A DNA stretch of 64,000 nt from Salipiger aestuarii (GTDB taxonomy: Bacteria > Pseudomonadota > Alphaproteobacteria > Rhodobacterales > Rhodobacteraceae): the NCBI RefSeq assembly GCF_003259905.1, contig NZ_QLMG01000011.1, positions 1-64,000 on the forward strand, given 5' to 3'. Position 1 is the stretch's first letter; each line of letters starts with the position of its first letter. Positions 1 through 8,935 of this stretch are shown piece by piece. The position numbers and the translations under genes were made by a program. The notes under the pieces were generated by a model that saw nothing but the letters and a program-made list of their open reading frames with translations, ran no database searches and was not told the origin of the DNA.

Positions 1-321
1 GTCCTGTTGATGGGCGCGCTCTTCGGCCGGTACCCTTCCTTGCTGAAACTCTATGCCGACAGCGGCTATCAGGGGCCGAAGTTTCAGGAGGAATTGAAGA
101 AGGTTTGCCGCAAGATCAATGTCGAGATCGTCAAGCGGACGGATGCCGGCAAATTCGTCGTCCTGCCCAGGCGATGGGTGGTCGAGCGGACCATCGGATG
201 GCTCAATCGCTGCCGCCGCCTGGCCAAGGACTGGGAGTGCCTGAACCAGAACGCATTGGCGTTCCTGCGATGGGCGTCCATTCGATCAATGCTGCGAAGG
301 CTTTGCCAAGAAAGGATATGA
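1..321 (+). pseudogene. IS5-family transposase, C-terminal fragment
   Basis: The reading frame is open to the left window edge and ends at 319-321. The visible part is the C-terminal half of a DDE transposase: DSGYQGPKF, then the R-x3-VERTIGWLNRCRRL block that carries the catalytic glutamate and the typical IS5 (IS427-like) C-terminal signature, ending with FLRWASIRSMLRRL. The protein would act in cis to cut and paste its own element. Whether the N-terminal half is intact cannot be seen, so this may be the end of a complete element or a remnant. It abuts an IS3 remnant only 20 bp further on, so the two elements are nested or fused. Confidence 0.85.
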
Positions 322-340
322 TCTCGGACGGACTCTTAGC

Positions 341-666
341 TTAGCCGCGCGCTCGATCGTCTTTTTGCGCTCGGCAGCAAACCCGCCTTGCCGGGCGCGC
401 CGGACAAAAATCGGTCTCCAGCGTCAGATCCCCGATCCTGGCATGCAGGGTCTTCACGTCGATCACCGGTTCCGGCCCGGCCTTCGGCCCATCACCACCC
501 CCCCGGCGGCGCCCTGAAGAGGCTGATCGCGCCACTGCTTGATCTGGTTCGGGTGAACGTCAAAATCCTGCGCCAGCTCGATCAAGGTCTTCTCGCCCTT
601 GATCGCGGCCACCGCCACTTTCACCTTGAATGCCGGGCTGTGGTTCCGGCGCGGTCGTCTTGCCAT
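341..666 (-). pseudogene. IS3-family OrfA, frameshifted remnant
   Basis: The start is at 666 (MARRPRRNHSPAFK). The N-terminal helix-turn-helix of IS3/IS911 OrfA is clear (ELAQDFDVHPNQIKQW), then the frame breaks near 520. The rest of OrfA continues in another minus frame (VIDVKTLHARIGDLTLETDF, ending at 341). Intact relatives read straight through this join, so the gene carries at least one indel. No OrfB follows; sequence on that side runs directly into the IS5 fragment. It is almost certainly non-functional. The family assignment rests on both halves matching the usual OrfA pattern. Confidence 0.85.
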
Positions 667-717
667 AATCTTCTCCTCGCTCGCAGCCTCATGCTGCTGT
701 TGCGCAGAAAATCCACC

Positions 718-732
718 TGTCCCGGCTGTTCA
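718..732 (-). repeat. Probable left end of the IS3 remnant
   Basis: Read on the minus strand this is TGAACAGCCGGGACA, about 50 bp upstream of the OrfA start. IS3-family elements usually begin with 5'-TG and a short terminal inverted repeat at this distance from orfA. The matching right end is not present, so the call is inference from position and the TG start only. Confidence 0.4.
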
Positions 733-1559
733 GATTTCCGGAACCACATCTGTAAACGATGGTCTTGCCCGACCGCTCCGACACGGGGGCGGCGTATCCG
801 TCCGGCGTGAAGCTCTCGTCGCCCGCCAGGGCACGGATCAGGCCCGGTTTGCGCCGCCCCGTTCATCGCCCCTGCCTGAGCGTGACGCCGCCGCCTGTCA
901 GGTGGTCAGCCGTTGCACAGGATCGCATCGGGCCACCCGGATGCCGCCGGCGCGTCTTTGGTCTCGGCATGCTCGCCCGTCAGCACCATGTCCCTGGTGG
1001 GAAGGATCGAGGTACAGGCGACAACGCCGACGCCGGCCGCCCGTGGCGCGGCGATAACATTCGCGCGCTGTGCCGCGCGCTTGGCCTTCAGCGCGGCGGC
1101 GGTGGCGCCGTGTCGCACCGGCCTTGCGAGTCCGCGCGCGGGCACTGGAAACAGCAGCGCGTCTCTTCCCGGCTCGCCAGGCTGAGCCGGAGCCCCGGCG
1201 CCATCGCGCTGCACGCATGGCGGCATATGACGATGCACCCGAAACGCCCCGCCTGTGCCCGGCGCGATGCGCTGGACCGGGTCGCGCGGTCGCGGGCGCT
1301 GTTGCAGGACCAACGCGGTTTTCACAGTTGCAGCCCTGGTGGGCGACACCCCGGCGCGAATGCTCACGCAAAGCCTGCGCGCAGGAACGCCCCGGCCCGG
1401 TCAGCGCCGCCGCCGATTGCCGTGCCGACCGACCGGGCCGAATGCGGCCACGACCGGATCCGCGCGGCCCGTGCCGTATTCAACGCGGACAGCCGACCCT
1501 TTCCCCTGCCCGGCGGCGCTGCTAGCGTGCGGAAGAATTTCCGACAAGGCTTAACCCGC
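733..1559. other. Decayed stretch with coding-like fragments, no intact gene
   Basis: No ORF here looks like a complete gene. Two minus-strand pieces look protein-like: 733-862 (KPGLIRALAGDESFTPDGY and onward, running into the IS3 end) and about 909-1140 (VIAAPRAAGVGVVACTSIL, ending at a stop near 906). They are in different frames and may be parts of one gene disrupted by the IS3 insertion. I do not recognise the family. The aminotransferase frame can be extended leftward across this region, but that extension is low-complexity and unlike a protein domain. Confidence 0.45.
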
Positions 1560-2762
1560 ATGACGCATATCAGCCGCACCCAGTCGACCTTTGTGCCCCC
1601 CGTGCCCGAGGCCAAGCGGTGGATCGACGGGGTCACGTTTCCGCCCGACCGCCCGCTGATCAACGTCAGCCAGGCCGCCCCCATCGACCCGCCGCCCGCA
1701 CCGCTGCGCCGCGCCATGGCCGAGGCGCTGGAACGCCCCGAAACCCATCTCTATGGCCCGGTGCTGGGCCTGCCCGCCCTGCGCGCGGCGCTCGCGGCGC
1801 ATTGGTCCGCGCATTACGACGCGCACATCACCCCGGACCGCATCGCCATCACGGCGGGCTGCAATCAGGCCTTCGCCGCGACCATGGCCGCGATCTGCGG
1901 GATCGGCGACGAGGTGCTGCTGCCGGTGCCGTGGTATTTCAACCACAAGATGTGGCTGGACATGCAGGGTGTCACCACGGTGCCCCTGCCCACCGACGAC
2001 CGGCTGCTGCCCGACGCCGAAACCGCCCACGCCCTTGTCACCGAACGCACCCGTGCCATCGTGCTGGTGTCGCCCAACAATCCCGGCGGCGTGGAATATC
2101 CCGCCGAAACGCTTGCCGCGCTTTACGATCTTGCGCATGATCGCGGGCTGACGCTGATCGTCGATGAAACCTACAAGGATTTCGACAGCCGCTCCGGCCC
2201 CCCGCACGACCTGCTGTCGCGCGCGGGCGCCACGGACACGCTGGTGCAGCTTTACAGTTTTTCCAAGGCCTACCGGCTGACCGGCCACCGCGTCGGCGCG
2301 ATCGTCGCCGCCCCCGCGCTGCTGAACGAGATCGAGAAATTTCAGGACACGGTGGCCATCTGCGCCCCCCAGCTTGGGCAACGTGCCGCCCTTTGGGGGC
2401 TGGAAAACCTGTCGCAATGGCTGGCGGGCGAACGCGATGAGATTCTGGACCGGCGCGCCGCCATCGCTGACAACATGCCAAAGCTCGCCGCGAAAGGCTG
2501 GCGCCTCAAGGGGCTTGGGGCGTATTTCGCCTATCTCGAACATCCCTTTGCGATGCCGGCCGATGAACTCGGCCCGAAACTGGTGCCCGAGGCCGGCGTG
2601 CTCGCGCTGCCGGGCACCATGTTCACGCCCGCGACCGACCCCAGCGGTGCACGCCATCTGCGCATCGCCTATGCCAACATCGATCGGGCCGGTGTCGGGC
2701 GGTTGTTCGACCGGCTCGCGGCGCTGGACTGGCCCCTTGCGGGCACGGACGCCCCGGCTTAG
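1560..2762 (+). CDS. Fold-type I PLP aminotransferase
   Basis: A 400-residue class I/II aminotransferase. The ATG at 1560 was chosen because the protein becomes recognisable from MTHISRTQSTF, although the frame is open much further upstream. The family features are all visible: the nucleotide-like PLP pocket (TAGCNQAF), SPNNPGG in the substrate and cofactor region, DETYKDF with the aspartate that binds the pyridine nitrogen, and the Schiff-base lysine in YSFSKAYRLTGHRVG. It should be a cytoplasmic transaminase, but the substrate cannot be read from sequence. It lies 47 bp upstream of the foldase gene and could share its transcript. Nothing else suggests a pathway. Confidence 0.85.
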   Translation: MTHISRTQSTFVPPVPEAKRWIDGVTFPPDRPLINVSQAAPIDPPPAPLRRAMAEALERPETHLYGPVLGLPALRAALAAHWSAHYDAHITPDRIAITAGCNQAFAATMAAICGIGDEVLLPVPWYFNHKMWLDMQGVTTVPLPTDDRLLPDAETAHALVTERTRAIVLVSPNNPGGVEYPAETLAALYDLAHDRGLTLIVDETYKDFDSRSGPPHDLLSRAGATDTLVQLYSFSKAYRLTGHRVGAIVAAPALLNEIEKFQDTVAICAPQLGQRAALWGLENLSQWLAGERDEILDRRAAIADNMPKLAAKGWRLKGLGAYFAYLEHPFAMPADELGPKLVPEAGVLALPGTMFTPATDPSGARHLRIAYANIDRAGVGRLFDRLAALDWPLAGTDAPA

Positions 2763-2809
2763 ACACAAGCGCCATAAGACCAGGGCACGAGCAACGGGGA
2801 ATATGCACC

Positions 2810-4654
2810 ATGGCGCGCAAGAGCGGCATCACGAAATATCTCGTCTGGGGCGTTCTGATCGCGTCCTTCGTGGGCTTCGGCGCCTTCGGAACCGTAAACT
2901 TCAGCGGCACGTCGGACCGCATCGGCATGGCGGGCAACACGCCGATCTCCGGGTCTGACTATGCGCGCGCGCTTGACACCGAACTGCGCCAGCTGTCGCA
3001 GCAATCGGGCCAGCAGGTCACCATCGAACAGGCGCGCCAGATGGGGCTGACGGATCAGGTACTGGCGCGGGTGGTCACCAACGCCGCGCTTGATGACGAA
3101 GCCGCGCGCATCGGACTGTCGGCGGGGGACGCGCAGGTCGCTCGCTCGCTGCGCGAGATCGAGGCATTCAACGGCCCCGACGGCAAGTTCAACCGCGATG
3201 CCTATGCTTACGCGTTGCAGAATGCGGGCCTGAAGGAAAGCGCGTTCGAGGACAGCCTGCGCAGCGATGCCGCCCGTTCGATCCTGCAAGGGGCGATCCT
3301 GTCCGGCGCGACGCTGCCCGATACCTATCTGGACACCCTGCTGGGCTATGCGGGCGAAACCCGCAGCCTGACCTATGCGGTGATCGGGCGCGACGCGCTG
3401 ACCACCGGCATTCCCGCCCCTGCCGAGGCGGATCTGAAAGCCTGGTATCAGGACAATATCGACAGGTTCACCCTGCCCGAAACCCATGTCATCACCTACG
3501 CCTGGCTGACCCCCGAGATGATCGTCGACAGCGTCGAGGTCACCGATGCGGTGCTGCGCGCCGCCTATGATGAGCGCAGCGCCGAATTCAACATGCCCGA
3601 GCGGCGGCTTGTCGAACGTCTGGTCTTTGGCAACGAGGCCGAGGCGCAGGCGGCGCTGGACAGGATCACCGCGGGCGAGACGGATTTCGAAACCGTCGTG
3701 CAGGAACGCGGGCTTGACATCGAAGACACCGATCTTGGCGATCAGGACCGGACCGAGATGGGCGAGGCCGCCGATGCCGTTTTCAGCGCCGAAGTCGGTG
3801 ACGTGGTCGGCCCGGCCCCCTCGTCCTTTGGCCCCGCGCTGTATCGGGTGAACGGCGTGCTGCCCGCCCAGGAAACCAGCTTTGCAGACGCCCGCGACCA
3901 GCTGCGCGACAGCGTGGTGATGAACGAGGCGCGCAAGGCAATTGCCAACCAGACCCAGTCGCTGGATGACGAACTGGCCGGCGGTGCCACGCTGGAAGAC
4001 ATCGCGGCCGACACCGACATGCAGCTTGGCCAGATCGACTGGACCCAGACCAGCAAGAGCGGCATCGCGCAATACGCCAACTTCAACGACGCGGCGGCGC
4101 GTGCGGTCCCCGGCGATTATCCGGCCATCGAACGGCTGGGCGACGGCGGCCTGTTCGCCCTGCGGGTCGAGGACATCCGCGCCCCCGCCCCCGCCCCCTT
4201 TGACGATGTGCGCGACGAGGTCGAACAGCTTTGGGAAAGCGACCGCGCGACCGAGGCACTGGTGGCCCAGGCGCAGGAAAAGGCGAGCAGCATCGCGTCC
4301 GGCACCAGCTTCGAAGAGGTGGGGCTGACGGCGCAGACCGACAGCGGCCTGCGCCGCGACAGCCAGATCGACGGGCTGCCCGCCACGATCGTCGCCGCGC
4401 TGTTCGACATGCAGCCGGGCGACACGCGCGTCCTTCCCGGTTCGAACGAAGCCGTGGTGATCCGGCTTGACGGCATCACCCCCGTCGACATGCAGGACCC
4501 GCAGGTCCAGATGCTGCAAGGCCTTTTGCGCCAGCGTGCCGCCAATGGCGTGGCGCAGGATCTGTTCACCGCCTTCAATGCCGATATCCAGCGGCGGGCG
4601 GGCATCACCGTCGACCAGGCGGCGGTCAACGCCGTTCTGACGAATATCCGGTAA
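2810..4654 (+). CDS. ppiD: PpiD/SurA-type periplasmic peptidyl-prolyl isomerase
   Basis: A 614-residue membrane-anchored foldase. Residues about 8-28 form one hydrophobic segment after a short basic N-terminus (MARKSGITKYLVWGVLIASF), as in PpiD, so the bulk of the protein faces the periplasm. A SurA-like N-terminal chaperone domain follows (about 35-170), then a divergent parvulin-like domain around 225-350 and a long C-terminal region. These proteins help newly exported proteins fold at the inner membrane. The 6-bp gap to trpE indicates co-transcription, a pairing seen in related bacteria. Whether the parvulin domain retains isomerase activity cannot be judged here. Confidence 0.85.
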   Translation: MARKSGITKYLVWGVLIASFVGFGAFGTVNFSGTSDRIGMAGNTPISGSDYARALDTELRQLSQQSGQQVTIEQARQMGLTDQVLARVVTNAALDDEAARIGLSAGDAQVARSLREIEAFNGPDGKFNRDAYAYALQNAGLKESAFEDSLRSDAARSILQGAILSGATLPDTYLDTLLGYAGETRSLTYAVIGRDALTTGIPAPAEADLKAWYQDNIDRFTLPETHVITYAWLTPEMIVDSVEVTDAVLRAAYDERSAEFNMPERRLVERLVFGNEAEAQAALDRITAGETDFETVVQERGLDIEDTDLGDQDRTEMGEAADAVFSAEVGDVVGPAPSSFGPALYRVNGVLPAQETSFADARDQLRDSVVMNEARKAIANQTQSLDDELAGGATLEDIAADTDMQLGQIDWTQTSKSGIAQYANFNDAAARAVPGDYPAIERLGDGGLFALRVEDIRAPAPAPFDDVRDEVEQLWESDRATEALVAQAQEKASSIASGTSFEEVGLTAQTDSGLRRDSQIDGLPATIVAALFDMQPGDTRVLPGSNEAVVIRLDGITPVDMQDPQVQMLQGLLRQRAANGVAQDLFTAFNADIQRRAGITVDQAAVNAVLTNIR

Positions 4655-4660
4655 GACATC

Positions 4661-6175
4661 ATGGCCACGCTCATTCCCAGTTTCGAAGATTTCGCCCCCG
4701 GTTTCGAGGCGGGCAAGAACCAGGTGGTCTATGCCCGCCTCGCGGCGGATCTGGACACGCCGGTGTCGCTGATGCTCAAGCTGACGGGGGCCGCTCAGGA
4801 CGCCTTCATGCTGGAATCGGTGACCGGGGGCGAGGTGCGAGGGCGCTATTCCATCATCGGGATGAAGCCCGACACGGTGTGGAAATGCCACGGCACGCAG
4901 GCGCAGATGAACCGGCAGGCGCGGTTCGACCCCAGTGCCTTTTTGCCGTGCGATGCCGACCCGCTGACCAGCCTGCGCGCCCTGCTGGCCGAAAGCCGGA
5001 TCGACCTGCCCGACGACCTGCCGCAGGCGGCTGCGGGGCTGTTCGGCTATCTCGGCTATGACATGATCCGGCTGGTGGAAAAGCTGCCGGATGTGAACCC
5101 TGACCCGCTTGGCCTGCCCGACGCGCTGATGCTGCGCCCTTCGGTCGTGGCCGTGCTGGACGGTGTCAAGGGCGAGGTGACGGTCGTTGCCCCCGCCTGG
5201 GTCACCGGGGACACCTCGGCGCGCGCGGCCTATGCCCGTGCAGCAGAGCGGGTGATGGATGCGGTGCGCGATCTGGAACGCGCGATGCCGCAGGCCAGCC
5301 GCGATCTGGGAGAGGCGCATGACATCGCCCCGCCCGTGTCGAATTTTACCCATGACGGTTACAAGGCCGCAGTTGAAAAAGCCAAGGATTACATCCGCAA
5401 GGGCGACATCTTTCAGGTGGTGCCCGCACAACGCTGGACGCAGGATTTTCCGCTTCCGCCGTTTGCGCTCTATCGTTCGCTGCGCCGGACGAACCCGTCG
5501 CCCTTCATGTTCTACTTCAACTTCGGGGGCTTTCAGGTGATCGGCGCCTCGCCGGAAATCCTCGTGCGGGTGTTCGGACGCGAGGTCACGATCCGCCCCA
5601 TCGCGGGCACCCGCCCGCGCGGCGCAACCCCCGAGGAAGACCGCGCGCTTGAGGCCGATCTTCTGGCCGACAAGAAAGAGCTGGCCGAACACCTGATGCT
5701 GCTGGATCTGGGCCGCAACGACACCGGCAAGGTGTCCAGGATCGGCACCGTGCGCCCCACGGAGCAGTTCATCATCGAACGCTACAGCCACGTCATGCAC
5801 ATCGTGTCCAACGTGGTGGGCGAACTGGCCGAGGGGCAGGATGCACTTTCGGCTTTCTTTGCGGGGATGCCCGCAGGCACCGTATCCGGCGCGCCCAAGG
5901 TCCGCGCGATGGAAATCATCGACGAGCTGGAACCGGAAAAGCGCGGTGTCTATGGCGGCGGCGTGGGCTATTTCAGCGCGGGTGGCGACATGGACATGTG
6001 CATCGCCCTGCGCACCGCCATCGTAAAGGACGAAAAGCTGTATATTCAGGCTGGCGGGGGCGTTGTCTACGACAGCGATCCCGAATCGGAATATCAGGAA
6101 ACCGTGCATAAATCGAACGCCATCCGCCGGGCCGCCGCCGATGCGGCGCGGTTCACCGGCCATGGCAACGGCTGA
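4661..6175 (+). CDS. trpE: Anthranilate synthase component I
   Basis: This 504-residue protein converts chorismate and ammonia or glutamine nitrogen to anthranilate, the first step of tryptophan synthesis. The chorismate-binding domain is clear: FQVVPAQRW, PIAGTRPRG, LLDLGRNDTGKVS, and the closing block AGTVSGAPKVRAMEIIDELE with GVYGGGVGY. The N-terminal LLES-type element (FMLESVTGG, about residues 47-55) that binds tryptophan for feedback inhibition is present. The glutaminase partner trpG is not adjacent; the next gene is convergent, so the trp genes are split. It likely shares a transcript with the upstream foldase gene. Confidence 0.95.
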   Translation: MATLIPSFEDFAPGFEAGKNQVVYARLAADLDTPVSLMLKLTGAAQDAFMLESVTGGEVRGRYSIIGMKPDTVWKCHGTQAQMNRQARFDPSAFLPCDADPLTSLRALLAESRIDLPDDLPQAAAGLFGYLGYDMIRLVEKLPDVNPDPLGLPDALMLRPSVVAVLDGVKGEVTVVAPAWVTGDTSARAAYARAAERVMDAVRDLERAMPQASRDLGEAHDIAPPVSNFTHDGYKAAVEKAKDYIRKGDIFQVVPAQRWTQDFPLPPFALYRSLRRTNPSPFMFYFNFGGFQVIGASPEILVRVFGREVTIRPIAGTRPRGATPEEDRALEADLLADKKELAEHLMLLDLGRNDTGKVSRIGTVRPTEQFIIERYSHVMHIVSNVVGELAEGQDALSAFFAGMPAGTVSGAPKVRAMEIIDELEPEKRGVYGGGVGYFSAGGDMDMCIALRTAIVKDEKLYIQAGGGVVYDSDPESEYQETVHKSNAIRRAAADAARFTGHGNG

Positions 6176-6210
6176 CATCCCACGCAAACCCCGCCATCCC
6201 GCGCCGACAG

Positions 6211-6242
6211 CGCCAAGATTTTTCGTACGAAAAATCTTGGCG
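6211..6242. repeat. 32-nt perfect palindrome, terminator-like
   Basis: CGCCAAGATTTTTCGT and its exact reverse complement meet at a central GTAC. It lies between the convergent trpE and carboxylesterase genes, so it could form a hairpin that ends both transcripts. The core ATTTTTCGTACGAAAAAT recurs at 53948-53973 and, in variant form, at 54010-54039. Confidence 0.75.
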
Positions 6243-6273
6243 CCCCCTCACGCCCGGTGGCTGGTGTTCCGCA

Positions 6274-6939
6274 TCAGAACCCGCATTTGTCGCGGATAAA
6301 CGCCAACGCCACGCTTAGCCCGTCCGGCGCGATGCCATGAGCGGTGCCCTTCTGGATATGGGCAAACACCTCTTTCCAGCCCGCCCGCTGAAGCGCCTCG
6401 GCGGCTTGCGGCAGCGACTCGGGCGGCACCACGTCGTCCTGATCGCCGTGCACAAGAAGAACAGGCGGTTTCGACACGACCTCGTCTGCCAGCAATTCGG
6501 GCTGCAACAGACGTCCCGAAAACGCCACGAGGCCCGCGACCTCGTCTTCGCGGCGCGGCGCGACATGCAGCGCCATCATCGTGCCCTGGGAAAACCCGAA
6601 CAGCGCGACCTGCTCGGGCAACAGATCCTCGTCGACCATCAGGGCATCCAGAAAGGCGTTCAGATCCTCGACCGCGCGGGCCATGCCCTGCATCGATTCC
6701 TCTTCCGAGGACCCGTCGATCCACGGGATCGGAAACCACTGGAATCCCATGGGCGACCCGGCGCAGTCTTCGGGCGCGTCGGGAGCCACGAACAGCGTGT
6801 CGGGCAGATGTTCGCCCAGCGGATCGGCAAGCCCCAGCAAATCGGCGCCGTTGGCGCCATAGCCATGCAGGAAAACCACACAGGACCGGATGTCGCCCGA
6901 GACGGGCTCCTTGCGACCGGCTTTCAGAACGCGCGTCAT
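6274..6939 (-). CDS. Phospholipase/carboxylesterase-family alpha/beta hydrolase
   Basis: A 221-residue hydrolase of the abhydrolase_2 (carboxylesterase/YpfH-type) family. HGYGANGADL forms the oxyanion region, GFSQGT holds the nucleophile serine, HGDQDDVVP holds the catalytic aspartate and GTAHGI the histidine. There is no signal peptide, so it is cytoplasmic. The ATG at 6939 was chosen over longer options because it has a GAGAGGG ribosome site and overlaps the upstream stop codon as ATGA, which suggests translational coupling to the DNA glycosylase gene. The natural ester or thioester substrate is unknown. Confidence 0.85.
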   Translation of the reverse strand: MTRVLKAGRKEPVSGDIRSCVVFLHGYGANGADLLGLADPLGEHLPDTLFVAPDAPEDCAGSPMGFQWFPIPWIDGSSEEESMQGMARAVEDLNAFLDALMVDEDLLPEQVALFGFSQGTMMALHVAPRREDEVAGLVAFSGRLLQPELLADEVVSKPPVLLVHGDQDDVVPPESLPQAAEALQRAGWKEVFAHIQKGTAHGIAPDGLSVALAFIRDKCGF

Positions 6940-7565
6940 GCAATGCCCTCTCGTTGTTTCGCCACATGGTAGTAGGCCCAGAGAGCGCGCGCCGCAACCG
7001 ACCTCCATGGCGACCATGCTTCGGCCATGGTGCGCAACGCCTTGTCCCTGGGGCGTTCGGGCAGGTCGAACAGCAGCCGCACCGCTTCTTGCAGGGCGAG
7101 ATCGCCTGGCGCGAACACATCTGCCCGGCCCAGCGAGAACATCGCATAGATCTCGGCCGTCCAGATACCGATGCCCTTGACCGCCACAAGGGTCGAGATC
7201 ACGTCGTCAGTGGGGGCGCCGCGCAACGCGTCAAAGTCAATGCCCGCCCCCGCAAGCGCCCGCGCATAGCTTGCCTTTTGCCGCGACAGGCCAAGCGAGC
7301 GCAGCTCTTCTTCGGACGCGGCCAGCACCGGCGCGGGCGCCACCATGCCCGCCGCTTCAAGCCGCGCCCAGATCGCGCGGGCCGAGGCGACGCTGACCTG
7401 CTGGCTGACAATCGCCGACAGAAGCTGTGCGAATCCATCCGGGCGCCTGCGCAGCGGCAACGGCCCCGTCAGATCCAGCGCACGGGCGAACCGCGGTTCG
7501 GCCCGACGCAGCCACGCCGCGCCTTCTGCGACACAGGCCTCTGTCTCGATGATCCGTCCTATCAC
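6936..7565 (-). CDS. DNA-3-methyladenine glycosylase II (AlkA-like)
   Basis: A 209-residue HhH-GPD base-excision enzyme that removes alkylated purines. The helix-hairpin-helix motif VKGIGIWTAEIYAMF is followed by the glycine/proline-rich loop with the catalytic aspartate (FAPGDLALQ). LLSAIVSQQVSVASA is the usual N-terminal core helix. A GTG at 7565 preceded by GGAAGG is the best start; the frame is open further, but that sequence is not protein-like. The gene has the short form common in alphaproteobacteria, without the N-terminal domain of E. coli AlkA. The stop codon overlaps the start of the esterase gene by 4 bp. Confidence 0.87.
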   Translation of the reverse strand: MIGRIIETEACVAEGAAWLRRAEPRFARALDLTGPLPLRRRPDGFAQLLSAIVSQQVSVASARAIWARLEAAGMVAPAPVLAASEEELRSLGLSRQKASYARALAGAGIDFDALRGAPTDDVISTLVAVKGIGIWTAEIYAMFSLGRADVFAPGDLALQEAVRLLFDLPERPRDKALRTMAEAWSPWRSVAARALWAYYHVAKQREGIA

Positions 7566-7692
7566 GCGCCGCCTTCCAATCTTGCCAAAATGATCATATT
7601 CCGATCCGATACCACGGGATCGCGGGGCCAGTCTGCCACGAGGGAGCCGACAGGCACCACCCGAATCCCGCACAGCAACCGAAGGTCCGCCC

Positions 7693-8892
7693 ATGTCCGA
7701 AGATCGTATCGCCAAACGCAACGTCATCGTCCTGGTGATGGCGCAGGCCATTCTGGGCGCGCAGATGCCGATGATCTTCACCATCGGTGGGCTGGCGGGC
7801 CAGTCGCTTGCCCCCAACCCCTGTTTCGCCACGCTGCCGATTTCGCTGATCGTGCTGGGGTCGATGTGTGCGGCGACTCCGGTGTCGGCGTTCATGCAGC
7901 GGTTCGGGCGCCGCGCGGGGTTCACGCTGGGCACGCTTGGCGGTGCGCTGGGCGGCGCTGTGGGGGCCTATGCGCTTTATATAGCGTCGTTTCCGTTATT
8001 TTTGCTGGGCAGCTTCATGACCGGAATCTACATGTCGGCGCAGGGGTTTTACCGCTTTGCCGCCGCCGATACCGCGTCCGAGGCGTTTCGTCCCAAGGCG
8101 ATTTCCTATGTCATGGCGGGCGGGCTTGCGGCTGCAATCATCGGCCCGCAATTGGTCAAACTGACCGCCAATGCGTTCGTCGTGCCGTTTCTGGGCACCT
8201 ATGCAACGGTGATCGCAGTGAACCTGGTCGGCTCGGCGCTGTTTTTGTTCCTGCGCATTCCCAGGCCGCCCGTTCCGGCGCATGACGCCCCCAAGGGGCG
8301 CACCCGGCGCGAGCTTTTGGCCACACCGCGCATCGCCGTCGCGGTGATCTGCGCCATGGTCAGCTACGCGCTGATGAACCTTGTGATGACCTCGACCCCG
8401 CTGGCGGTGGTGGGCTGCGGCTTCGAGACGAGCGATGCCGCAAATGTGGTCACCGCGCATGTGCTGGCAATGTATGTGCCATCGTTCTTCACCGGCCATC
8501 TGATCGCGCGGTTCGGCGTCGAAAAGATCGTCGCGCTGGGGCTGGTGATCCTTGCCTGCGCGGGGGGCGTTTCGCTGACCGGGGTCAACCTGGAACAGTT
8601 CTTTGTGGCGCTGATGCTGTTGGGGATCGGCTGGAACTTCGGCTTCATCGGGGCCACGACCATGCTGGCCTCGGCGCACGAACCGCATGAGCGCGGGCGC
8701 ATGCAGGGGCTGAACGATCTGCTGGTGTTTGGCGGCGTCACCATGGCGTCGCTTGCGTCGGGAGGATTGATGAACTGCTCGGGCGGGTCGGCGCAGCAAG
8801 GCTGGACGGCCGTCAACATGGCGATGGCCCCGTTTCTGGTGCTGGCCGGAGGGGCGTTGATCTGGCTGTTCCTGCGCCCCGCCAGGGACTGA
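7693..8892 (+). CDS. Major facilitator superfamily transporter
   Basis: A 399-residue protein with about 12 predicted hydrophobic helices, with a loop near residues 195-215 (RIPRPPVPAHDAPKGRTRREL) separating the two halves. A basic cytoplasmic motif RFGRRAG (about residue 73) is the usual MFS loop 2-3 signature. It should be an inner-membrane secondary transporter; the substrate is not evident. The ATG at 7693 is preceded by GAAGG. It is divergent from the DNA glycosylase with a 127-bp gap, and a WcbI-like gene follows 43 bp later on the same strand. Confidence 0.82.
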   Translation: MSEDRIAKRNVIVLVMAQAILGAQMPMIFTIGGLAGQSLAPNPCFATLPISLIVLGSMCAATPVSAFMQRFGRRAGFTLGTLGGALGGAVGAYALYIASFPLFLLGSFMTGIYMSAQGFYRFAAADTASEAFRPKAISYVMAGGLAAAIIGPQLVKLTANAFVVPFLGTYATVIAVNLVGSALFLFLRIPRPPVPAHDAPKGRTRRELLATPRIAVAVICAMVSYALMNLVMTSTPLAVVGCGFETSDAANVVTAHVLAMYVPSFFTGHLIARFGVEKIVALGLVILACAGGVSLTGVNLEQFFVALMLLGIGWNFGFIGATTMLASAHEPHERGRMQGLNDLLVFGGVTMASLASGGLMNCSGGSAQQGWTAVNMAMAPFLVLAGGALIWLFLRPARD

Positions 8893-8935
8893 ACCGAAAC
8901 TTGCCAAGGCGCGACCGGGCCCGCATAGTCCGACC

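Noticed and set aside
759-1559. N-terminal extension of the aminotransferase by 267 codons
   Set aside because: The extension lacks any protein-like pattern and crosses the decayed region; the family starts at the ATG at 1560.
2759-6187. A 1142-codon open frame on the minus strand opposite ppiD and trpE
   Set aside because: It is the antisense shadow of two clear genes; composition is rich in H, R and G with no domain, as expected in high-GC DNA.
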